This document shows, in pieces, positions 1-5,767 of a DNA stretch of 7,591 nt (positions are counted from its first letter, which is position 1; the number at the start of each line of letters is the position of its first letter). A program made the position numbers and the translations under genes. The notes below the pieces were generated by a model that saw nothing but the letters and a program-made list of their open reading frames with translations, was not told where the DNA came from and did no database searches. The DNA lies in assembly GCA_018825925.1 (NCBI GenBank), contig JAHKAT010000017.1:1-7591 (forward strand), written 5' to 3'. Source of the DNA: Bacteroidota bacterium. GTDB taxonomy: Bacteria; Bacteroidota; Bacteroidia; Flavobacteriales_D; Crocinitomicaceae.

Positions 1-284
1 TCAAGCAGTGGGCGAGCAGTTTCTAATTCATCGAGTTCCATCTTCGCCATTTCACGCATTTCAGGATCCTTTTCAGTGACCAACATTTCGCGAGTCGATT
101 TTATATTGTCGATGATGTTTTTAAATTCAAAATAAACAGCATCCATCTCCTCCAAGTCCTTGTATTCTTTGTTTAGTTTGACATAGCGTTTCATGTCCGA
201 AATGATCTCGGGATCGGTTATTTTCGTGCCAACTTCCACAAAACGAAAGTGAATGGCTTCTAATTTGGAAAGTAAATCGTTCAT
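1..284 (-). CDS. prfA: Peptide chain release factor 1, N-terminal part (cut by left window edge)
   Basis: Release factor 1 recognises UAA and UAG stop codons in the ribosomal A site and triggers peptide release in the cytoplasm. Only the first 94 residues are present; the family is usually about 355-360 residues, so the codon-recognition and GGQ catalytic domains lie outside the window. What is visible reads MNDLLSKLEAIHFRFVEVG, then DPEIISDMKRYVKLNKEYKDL at about residues 24-44, then a charged helical stretch ending ELDELETARPLL. This matches domain 1 (the PCRF helical region) of RF1, whose hallmark is the SDxxRYxxLxKEYxxL pattern. RF2 is the main alternative, but the N-terminal wording fits RF1 better. 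The ATG at 284 is the only sensible start: it sits where the family begins, after an A-rich leader (ATAAAAAAC) with no Shine-Dalgarno. The heptad repeat starts only about 8 bp upstream, so any dedicated promoter would have to lie inside the repeat or in purM. Confidence 0.93.
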   Translation of the reverse strand, partial: MNDLLSKLEAIHFRFVEVGTKITDPEIISDMKRYVKLNKEYKDLEEMDAVYFEFKNIIDNIKSTREMLVTEKDPEMREMAKMELDELETARPLL

Positions 285-369
285 GTTTTTTATGACTGTT
301 GATTGTTGACGGATTGACTGTTGATTGTTGACTGTTGACTGTTGATTGTTGACTGTTGACTATTGACTA

Positions 370-400
370 TTGACTGTCTGTCCGTCCACTGACGGATTGA
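370..400. repeat. 31-bp direct repeat, copy 1, with internal hairpin
   Basis: This 31-bp unit starts TTGACTGTCTG and ends GACGGATTGA, and is identical to 425-455. At 381-396 it contains a perfect 6-bp stem with a 4-base loop, TCCGTC-CACT-GACGGA. It is more GC-rich than the surrounding TTGACnn heptads and breaks their phase. A truncated relative (GACGGATTGAC) lies at 308-318. Confidence 0.88.
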
Positions 401-505
401 TTGTTGACTGTTGACCTTTGACTTTTGACTGTCTGTCCGTCCACTGACGGATTGACTTTTGACTGATGAAATATGTCAAAGGTCAAAGGTCAATAGTCAA
501 CAGTC
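399..505. repeat. Long inverted repeat (31-bp arms, 45-bp loop)
   Basis: The arm at 399-429 (GATTGTTGACTGTTGACC...) and the arm at 475-505 (GTCAAAGGTCAAAGGTCAAT...) are reverse complements at 28 of 31 positions, counted by eye. In plus-strand RNA the three differences would be G-U wobbles. In the expected purM-prfA transcript (minus strand) they would be A-C mismatches. The 45-base loop holds the small hairpin at 436-451. Because both arms are heptad arrays, other pairing registers shifted by 7 bases are possible. Confidence 0.8.
425..455. repeat. 31-bp direct repeat, copy 2, with internal hairpin
   Basis: Exact copy of 370-400, 55 bp further on; the 24 bp between the copies are ordinary heptads. 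Its own TCCGTC-CACT-GACGGA hairpin is at 436-451. This copy lies in the loop of the larger inverted repeat formed by 399-429 and 475-505, so the two structures could form together. Confidence 0.88.
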
Positions 506-524
506 AAAGGCCAAAGGTCAAAGG

Positions 525-1691
525 TCAAAAGTCAAAAACTCCGTAAGGAGAAGTTATCGTTAATTTTTTTCCTTCATGCTTTTCAACGCGACCTACGATT
601 TGTGCATCGATGTTGAAAGATTTCGAAATTTCTATCAATGAAGCAGCGAATTCTTGAGGAACGTAAATTTCCATTCGGTGCCCCATGTTGAAGACTTTGT
701 ACATTTCTTTCCAATCCGTTTTCGACTCTTCTTGTATCAATTTGAAAAGTGGAGGAATAGGGAAGAGGTTGTCTTTGATGACGTGAACATTCTCTACGAA
801 ATGCAAAACCTTCGTTTGTGCACCACCAGAACAATGAACCATTCCATGAATGTCTGAACGGTGTTTGTCCAACATTTTTTTGATAACGGGAGCGTAGGTT
901 CTGGTAGGAGAAAGTACTAATTTTCCAGCGTTGATAGGACTTCCATCTACATCGTCTGTCAAGTTTTTGGTGCCAGAATAAACCAATTCAGTTGGTACCT
1001 GAGGGTCAAAACTTTCCGGGAAATCTTGGGCTAATGTTTTATTGAAAACATCGTGACGAGCTGAAGTAAGACCGTTGGATCCCATTCCTCCATTGTATTC
1101 TGTTTCGTAGGTCGCCTGACCAAAAGAGGACAAGCCAACGATGACATCGCCATCTTGAATATTGTGATTGGAAATAACTTCCGAACGTTTCATTCTGCAC
1201 ACAACCGTAGAATCCACGATGATGGTTCGAACCAAGTCGCCTACGTCAGCCGTTTCTCCACCTGTAGATTGGATCCCTATTCCTTGGTTGCGTAAGTCAG
1301 CCAACAATTCTTCAGTTCCATTGATAATAGTGGAAAGAACATCGCCTGTAATTAAGTTTTTGTTTCTTCCGATGGTTGAAGAGAGCAAAATATTGTCTGT
1401 AGCACCTACACAAAGTAGATCGTCTATATTCATAATCAAAGCATCCTGAGCGATGCCTTTCCAGACAGAAATATCACCTGTTTTTTTCCAATACATATAC
1501 GCCAATGCCGATTTAGTGCCTGCACCATCCGCGTGCATCACAATGCAATAATCTTCGTCACCCGTTAAAGTATCTGGCACAATTTTGCAAAATGCTTGTG
1601 GAAACAAACCTTTGTCTACATTTTTAATAGCATTGTGAACCTCTTCTTTTCCGGCGGAAACGCCTCTTTGCTGGTATCTGTTATCTGACAT
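525..1691 (-). CDS. purM: Phosphoribosylformylglycinamidine cyclo-ligase (AIR synthase), long Bacteroidota form
   Basis: PurM makes aminoimidazole ribonucleotide from FGAM with ATP, the fifth step of de novo purine synthesis, in the cytosol. The 388-residue product has the AIR synthase layout. The N-terminal AIRS half holds HADGAGTKSALAY (53-65, the DGxGTK motif), NIDDLLCVGA (88-97) and GGETADVGDL (144-153, cf. GGETAE). The C-terminal half holds GSNGLTSARHDVF (204-216), SPTRTYAPVI (261-270), HCSGGAQTK (286-294) and FNMGHRMEIYV (334-344). Typical E. coli-type PurM is about 345 residues; this divergent longer form is often labelled 'AIR synthase related protein' in Bacteroidota. The ATG at 1691 sits about 20 bp after a consensus -7 element. 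The gene lies upstream of prfA, and the two may share a transcript. Oddity: the last codons and the TGA stop (…TTTGACTTTTGA) lie inside the heptad repeat, so the final residues DF may derive from it. Confidence 0.93.
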   Translation of the reverse strand: MSDNRYQQRGVSAGKEEVHNAIKNVDKGLFPQAFCKIVPDTLTGDEDYCIVMHADGAGTKSALAYMYWKKTGDISVWKGIAQDALIMNIDDLLCVGATDNILLSSTIGRNKNLITGDVLSTIINGTEELLADLRNQGIGIQSTGGETADVGDLVRTIIVDSTVVCRMKRSEVISNHNIQDGDVIVGLSSFGQATYETEYNGGMGSNGLTSARHDVFNKTLAQDFPESFDPQVPTELVYSGTKNLTDDVDGSPINAGKLVLSPTRTYAPVIKKMLDKHRSDIHGMVHCSGGAQTKVLHFVENVHVIKDNLFPIPPLFKLIQEESKTDWKEMYKVFNMGHRMEIYVPQEFAASLIEISKSFNIDAQIVGRVEKHEGKKLTITSPYGVFDF

Positions 1692-1712
1692 TTACTCAAA
1701 TTTTTGGAGGTG

Positions 1713-1720
1713 CAAAGGTA
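1713..1720 (-). promoter_or_regulatory. purM promoter, Bacteroidota -7 element
   Basis: On the minus strand this reads TACCTTTG followed by CA, a perfect match to the Bacteroidota primary sigma -7 consensus TAnnTTTG. It lies 21 bp before the purM ATG, implying a short leader of roughly 15 nt. A convincing -33 TTTG is not present; at the expected distance the sequence is AATGGACA. It probably drives purM and possibly prfA. Confidence 0.6.
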
Positions 1721-1822
1721 CAAATAAGAAATTTGATTGTCCATTAGGTTGGATAAGCTTTTTGAGCCGCGCTTGGTCCTTATTAAAATTCACTTAAAAT
1801 AAAACGCAAATGTTTAATTGAT

Positions 1823-1830
1823 TATTTTTG
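1823..1830 (+). promoter_or_regulatory. -7 element for the three-domain T9SS cargo gene
   Basis: TATTTTTG matches TAnnTTTG exactly and lies 48 bp before the ATG at 1879. No clear -33 TTTG is seen around 1799-1802 (ATAA). Its last three bases are the TTG that an ORF caller could take as a start codon; reading them as promoter supports starting translation at 1879. Together with the element at 1713-1720 it makes this gap a divergent promoter region. The bases between the two elements (1721-1822) show nothing else I can name. Confidence 0.5.
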
Positions 1831-1878
1831 ACCTCTATTCATTGGAATATCCATAAAAATATTTATTTCTTAAAAGCT

Positions 1879-3447
1879 ATGAGAAAAATTACCACTATTC
1901 TTTTTGGTCTAACGGCATTCTTAAGTTTTGCTCAACCAGCCAACGATGCATGCGCAAATGCGATACAACTGACCATGCAACCATTGGGTCAGCCCTGTAC
2001 ACCAACTACTTACTCTAATCTCAATTCTACTTCAGAGGCACCGCTGGTAGATTGCATAGGCGAAAGCATTCTTTCCGTTTGGTTTAAGTTTACAACAGGT
2101 CCAACACAAACAGTAGCCAATATTCGTATTGCCAATATTACGACAGACTTTATTGCTGCCGATATTTTCATGAATTGTTTGGGTTCGCCAGCAGCAGGAC
2201 TTTCGGAAAATTGCCTTTATAGTTTTTCTAATATTAATGCAAAAATCACAGGATTTCTTCCAAGTACAACCTATTATTTGCGTGTGGGTAATGTAGATCA
2301 AATTACAGTTCAAGGAGATTTCAGTGTTTGCGTTTCCAACTATGTAGTCCCACCCGCACCTGTAAATGACATTTGTTCGGCAGCAACAATACTGCCAATT
2401 CAGTCGGCAAATCAGGATTGTACGCCTGCTACTTTCACGAATGAAAGTGCAACAGTTTCAGAAGTATTTCAGCCTTCTTGCGAACAAGAAGACATGAGAT
2501 CCGTTTGGTTTAAATTTACCCCAGGAGCAGGACAAACGAGTTTGAGATTTACAATAAATAATGTTGATACTGATGTAATAATTGGCGATCTATTCACTAA
2601 CTGTTCTGGCACTGAAGCTACGGGGTTAACTTCAAGTTGTTTCTTGGCGTTTGAAAATAGTACAAAGATTATTAATGGATTTTCACCAAGCACGACCTAT
2701 TTTTTAAGACTTGGTAATTCCGAAGTAAACGGAAGTTATGCTGGTGAATTTCAATTGTGTGTGAAAGAATACATTGTTCCTCCGGCACCTGTAAATAATT
2801 CATGTACAGAAGCAATAGTTTTGCAATACAATATTGAAACAAGTTTTGATACAGAAGGTGCTACAACCGACAATATTTTGGTTGATAATGGAACTGAATT
2901 GTATAAAGATGTTTGGTTTACCTTCATTCCTTCAAAAACAGAAGTATTTGAGGTGACTACTTGTGGCAGCGATTATGACACGAAGTTGGCTGTATACCAA
3001 GCTAACGATTGTTCGTCAATTATGGATGATTCCGAGATAGCATATAATGACGATAACCAGTTCTGTGCACCCAGCAATTATAATTCCTTTTTACAATTTA
3101 ATGGCATTGCCGGATCGAAATATTACATAAGAGTAGGAGGTTATGACCAAGATCATTACGGTCCGACAAAATTGCGCATTACTAGTGGTTCAGCAAGTAT
3201 TAGCGAGAAAAGCATAGTGCCTTTTGACATGTATCCAAATCCTGCGAATGATCAGGTAACTTTCAATTTCACTTCGCCAGAAATGAGAATAATAAAAATC
3301 ATCGATCTTTCGGGTAAACAAATTGAAACCATCACTTTATCAGAAGAAAGTTGGACTGTAAACATTGTGGATTTGAAAGCTGGAGTTTATTTTGTAAAAG
3401 TGCTTTCAAAAACGGGAGAGACTGTTAAAAGATTAGTGAAGCAATAA
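1879..3447 (+). CDS. Secreted three-domain beta-sandwich protein with T9SS type A sorting domain
   Basis: The specific function is unknown. The 522-residue product begins with a signal peptide (MRKITTILFGLTAFLSFA, likely cut before Q19). Three related modules follow, each opening with an N-D/N-x-C motif: PANDAC (20-161), VNDIC (162-304) and VNNSC (305-about 438). Modules 1 and 2 are clear duplicates: both carry SVWFKFT, a pair of cysteines near the start, a GLxxxC segment and GFxPSTTYxLRxGN, and each ends in VPPAP. Module 3 is more diverged (DVWFTF, AGSKYYIRVGGYD) and resembles pre-peptidase C-terminal-like beta-sandwich domains. The tail (about 440-522) has MYPNPANDQVTFNF, IIDLSGK and LKAGVYFVKV, the typical T9SS type A sorting domain that directs export across the outer membrane and cell-surface attachment or release. 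No catalytic motif is seen, so an adhesive or structural surface role is the best inference. The ATG at 1879 was chosen because the signal peptide starts there; an in-frame TTG at 1828 would add 17 residues before it. Confidence 0.87.
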   Translation: MRKITTILFGLTAFLSFAQPANDACANAIQLTMQPLGQPCTPTTYSNLNSTSEAPLVDCIGESILSVWFKFTTGPTQTVANIRIANITTDFIAADIFMNCLGSPAAGLSENCLYSFSNINAKITGFLPSTTYYLRVGNVDQITVQGDFSVCVSNYVVPPAPVNDICSAATILPIQSANQDCTPATFTNESATVSEVFQPSCEQEDMRSVWFKFTPGAGQTSLRFTINNVDTDVIIGDLFTNCSGTEATGLTSSCFLAFENSTKIINGFSPSTTYFLRLGNSEVNGSYAGEFQLCVKEYIVPPAPVNNSCTEAIVLQYNIETSFDTEGATTDNILVDNGTELYKDVWFTFIPSKTEVFEVTTCGSDYDTKLAVYQANDCSSIMDDSEIAYNDDNQFCAPSNYNSFLQFNGIAGSKYYIRVGGYDQDHYGPTKLRITSGSASISEKSIVPFDMYPNPANDQVTFNFTSPEMRIIKIIDLSGKQIETITLSEESWTVNIVDLKAGVYFVKVLSKTGETVKRLVKQ

Positions 3448-3470
3448 GCAGAATTAAAAGTTTGCAAAGG

Positions 3471-3503
3471 TGTCCGAGTTGTTTTAATTCGGACATTTTT
3501 TTT
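3471..3503 (+). terminator. Rho-independent terminator after the three-domain T9SS cargo gene
   Basis: TGTCCGA (3471-3477) pairs with TCGGACA (3489-3495). The stem can extend inward through GTTG/TAAT pairs to a small T loop, and eight T follow (3496-3503). The T tract gives it plus-strand polarity, 23 bp after the stop at 3447. It abuts the topB stop codon (3505-3507), so it separates the convergent genes. It has no matching T run in the other direction. Confidence 0.88.
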
Positions 3504-3504
3504 G

Positions 3505-5601
3505 TCAAAACTCTATATTGAAATCCTTGGATAATTTGAGAACAGCGTCAAAAGTGTCAGGATTTCCAGGTCGGATTAATCCTTTTATTTTTGTGGTTTT
3601 ACCTTTTAAAAGCAAATCGGACAATTGACTTTCGGTGAGTTTTTTTCCCAACATTTCAAAGGGTATTTTGAACCCACAAGATTTGAAATTAGAACATCCA
3701 ATAGCTGTTTTTCCTTTCATCACTTTCGTTTGCTTGCATTTCGGGCAATTGATTTCCTCTAATTTTGGCTTTTCTTTTTTAACTCGCGGCACCGCAGGAG
3801 CTTTTACTTTTTTTTCTGGTTCAAGTTGAATAATTCGTTGCGTATTGAAAATCACTTCGTCGGTTAATTCACGAACCATTTGAAACAGTTCCGCCTTAAA
3901 TGTCTCAGGATCGTATTCGCCTTTTTCGATCAATCGTAATTTTCGCTCCCAATCGCCCGTCAATTCGGCGCTTTTCAGAATTTCATTTTGAATTGTATCG
4001 ATCAATTGCATTCCGGTAAAGGTGGCAATCAAATTTTTTCTCTTTTTTTCAATGTATTTCCTGCGAAACAAAGTTTCAATGATGTTTGCTCGCGTAGAAG
4101 GTCGACCAATTCCATTGTCCTTTAATAATTCGCGCATTTCTTCATCGTCCACTTGTTTTCCAGCAGTTTCCATAGCGCGAAGTAAGGTGGCTTCTGTGAA
4201 ATACTTGGGCGGTGATGTTTTTCCTTGGTGCACAAAAGGTTGGTGCGGACCAGATTCACCTTCAACAAAAACAGGCATTACTTTTTCTTCGTCAGAATCT
4301 GCTTTTTTTGTTTTGGTATCAGCATAAACTTCTCGCCATCCTAACTCTAAAATTTGTTTACCACTTGCTTTGAATTCGAGTGCGTCAACTTTACCAATTA
4401 CAGTAGTGTTTGAAACCTTACATTCAGGGTAAAACACAGCGATAAATCGTCTGGAAATCAAGTCATACACTTGCTGTTCGGCAGGAGTTATTCCACTCGG
4501 AACGATGCCTGTAGGAATAATAGCATGGTGATCGGTCACCTTTTTGTCATCAAATACTTGTTTGCTTTTTGGTATTGGATTTTGCAAAAGTACTTCTGTA
4601 AAACGGCTATAATATTTCATGCCGCGCAAGATATTTGGTACTTTAGGATGAATGTCCTCCGACAAATAGGTCGTGTCAACTCTAGGATAGGTCACCACTT
4701 TTTTCTCGTATAAACTCTGAATATGTTTCAAGGTTTCATCCGCTGAAAAACCATATTTTTTATTCCCGTCAACTTGAAGAGAAGTCAAATCATACAATCG
4801 AGGATTTCCTTCCTTCCCTTCCTTTTGCTCAAAAGAGGTTATTTCAAAAGGTTTATCAATAATATATTCCAATCCTTTGGTCGCTTTATCCTCTGATTTA
4901 AGTCTATCGATTTGACATAAAAATTCAGTCTCGCGATAATTGGTTTTTAATTCCCAATATTCTTCAACTCTAAAAGCGTCAATCTCCTTTTGTCGCTGCA
5001 CGATCATTGCAAGCGTAGGTGTTTGCACACGACCGACAGAAAGAGTCACTTTACCTTGCCCAAATTTTTTGGTAAACAAGCGAGTAGCGTTAATTCCCAA
5101 CATCCAATCACCGATGGCGCGAGCAGCTCCTGCTTGATACAGTAAGTCGTACTTTTTACCATCTTGAAGTTTTTGAAACCCTTCTTTAATGGCTTCTTCA
5201 GTTAAGGATGAGATCCATAAACGCTTGATAGGAACTTTGCATTTTGCTTTGTGTAGTACCCACCGTTGAATCAATTCTCCTTCTTGCCCAGCATCCCCGC
5301 AATTGATTACTTCTGTGGCTTGTGCAACTAATTTCTCGATACAAGAAAACTGTCTTTTCACCCCGTTATCATCAATTAATTTGATGCCGAAATTGGTTGG
5401 GATAATTGGTAAATCTTCCAGTTTCCAGTATTTCCAGTTTTCGTTGTAATCGTGGGGTTCTTTTAAGGTGCATAAATGTCCAAATGTCCATGTTACACAA
5501 TAACCATTGCCCTCATAATATCCATCGTGGCGTTGTTTCGCTCCGATAATTTCGGCGATGTCTTTGGCAACACTTGGCTTTTCGGCGATGCATAATTTCA
5601 T
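3505..5601 (-). CDS. topB: DNA topoisomerase III (type IA)
   Basis: Type IA topoisomerases pass one DNA strand through a transient single-strand break. Topo III mainly decatenates and resolves recombination or replication intermediates. The 698-residue product (usual length for topB) starts MKLCIAEKPSVAKDIAEIIG, the TOPRIM opening with E7. Next come GDAGQEGELIQRW (102-114, second TOPRIM motif, D103, E107, E109), SVGRVQTPTLAMI (188-200), VVTYPRVDTTYLSED (302-316) with the presumed catalytic Tyr305, TDHHAIIPTG (357-366) and DNGIGRPSTRA (495-505). A Lys/Pro-rich linker leads to a zinc-finger-like CPKC...C...C motif (C619, C622, C636, C642) and a C-terminal Toprim_Crpt-type repeat (KKLTESQLSDLLLKGKT). 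An in-frame ATG at 5667 would add 22 residues with no family counterpart, so ATG 5601 is preferred. Nothing around it suggests a conjugative element, so it is probably the housekeeping copy. Confidence 0.94.
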   Translation of the reverse strand: MKLCIAEKPSVAKDIAEIIGAKQRHDGYYEGNGYCVTWTFGHLCTLKEPHDYNENWKYWKLEDLPIIPTNFGIKLIDDNGVKRQFSCIEKLVAQATEVINCGDAGQEGELIQRWVLHKAKCKVPIKRLWISSLTEEAIKEGFQKLQDGKKYDLLYQAGAARAIGDWMLGINATRLFTKKFGQGKVTLSVGRVQTPTLAMIVQRQKEIDAFRVEEYWELKTNYRETEFLCQIDRLKSEDKATKGLEYIIDKPFEITSFEQKEGKEGNPRLYDLTSLQVDGNKKYGFSADETLKHIQSLYEKKVVTYPRVDTTYLSEDIHPKVPNILRGMKYYSRFTEVLLQNPIPKSKQVFDDKKVTDHHAIIPTGIVPSGITPAEQQVYDLISRRFIAVFYPECKVSNTTVIGKVDALEFKASGKQILELGWREVYADTKTKKADSDEEKVMPVFVEGESGPHQPFVHQGKTSPPKYFTEATLLRAMETAGKQVDDEEMRELLKDNGIGRPSTRANIIETLFRRKYIEKKRKNLIATFTGMQLIDTIQNEILKSAELTGDWERKLRLIEKGEYDPETFKAELFQMVRELTDEVIFNTQRIIQLEPEKKVKAPAVPRVKKEKPKLEEINCPKCKQTKVMKGKTAIGCSNFKSCGFKIPFEMLGKKLTESQLSDLLLKGKTTKIKGLIRPGNPDTFDAVLKLSKDFNIEF

Positions 5602-5618
5602 GGAACCTGTCTTGATTG

Positions 5619-5626
5619 CGAAAATA
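5619..5626 (-). promoter_or_regulatory. Possible -7 element for topB
   Basis: On the minus strand this reads TATTTTCG, one mismatch from TAnnTTTG, 18 bp before the preferred topB ATG at 5601. If used, the transcript would start downstream of the alternative ATG at 5667 and so favour the shorter protein. No good -33 box is seen, so this is tentative. Confidence 0.3.
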
Positions 5627-5702
5627 GTGAAATAAGTAGGTAAAACTTTAAAATGTTGTTTTATCACGCTTATTCACCATTGAAATAGGGTCTGAATTGT
5701 TT

Positions 5703-5762
5703 CGTTTAAAAAATTGAATTTTTATAAATAAAAACAGCTGAATTTCGGAAATTTTTAAAACG
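5703..5762. repeat. 13-bp inverted repeat in the divergent topB/secreted-gene promoter region
   Basis: CGTTTAAAAAATT (5703-5715) and AATTTTTAAAACG (5750-5762) are reverse complements with one mismatch, separated by 34 bp. The right arm ends 5 bp before the ATG of the plus-strand gene. It could be a paired operator or simply a product of the very AT-rich region. The rest of this gap (5602-5767) holds no RNA gene I can recognise and no convincing promoter for the plus-strand gene; GAATTTCG at 5740-5747 is two mismatches from the -7 consensus. Confidence 0.4.
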
Positions 5763-5767
5763 GAATT

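Larger units (their letters stand above)
292..536. repeat. Heptanucleotide repeat array filling the purM-prfA gap
   Basis: About 245 bp built from degenerate 7-base units. On the plus strand the left two thirds (about 292-464) read as variants of TTGACTG, TTGATTG and TTGACTA. The right third (475-536) reads as the complement-type units GTCAAAG, GTCAATA, GTCAACA and GTCAAAA. The array is therefore a large imperfect inverted repeat centred near 465-474 (GATGAAATATG). The heptad phase is interrupted by two copies of a 31-bp unit containing a small hairpin. The array reaches into the last codons of purM and ends about 8 bp before the prfA start. Short heptameric tandem repeats are a known class of bacterial intergenic repeat, described for example as STRR in cyanobacteria; their function is generally unknown. 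I see no ORF and no terminator-type T tract in it. Confidence 0.9.

Noticed and set aside
370..455. CRISPR-like arrangement (31-bp repeats with a 24-bp spacer and internal hairpin)
   Set aside because: There are only two full copies, the 'spacer' is the same heptad repeat as the surroundings, and no cas genes are present.
292..536. Insertion sequence or MITE between purM and prfA
   Set aside because: No transposase remnant or target-site duplication is seen; the unit structure is a 7-base tandem array rather than a discrete element with defined ends.
1168..1449. Plus-strand open frame of 93 codons
   Set aside because: It lies wholly inside purM on the opposite strand and its translation shows no recognisable domain.
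1828..1878. 17-residue N-terminal extension of the T9SS cargo gene from TTG 1828
   Set aside because: The TTG belongs to a -7 promoter box and the extension would precede a complete signal peptide starting at 1879.
4022..4327. Plus-strand open frame of 101 codons
   Set aside because: It lies inside topB, whose protein sequence is clearly conserved; the opposite-strand translation has no family features.
3505..5601. topB as a marker of an integrative conjugative element
   Set aside because: No mobilisation, integrase, tra genes or att-like repeats are in the window; the neighbours are housekeeping or surface-protein genes.
5602..5667. 22-residue N-terminal extension of TopB from ATG 5667
   Set aside because: The family begins at MKLCIAEKPS with the TOPRIM Glu near residue 7; the extra residues have no family counterpart and a possible -7 box lies inside this stretch.
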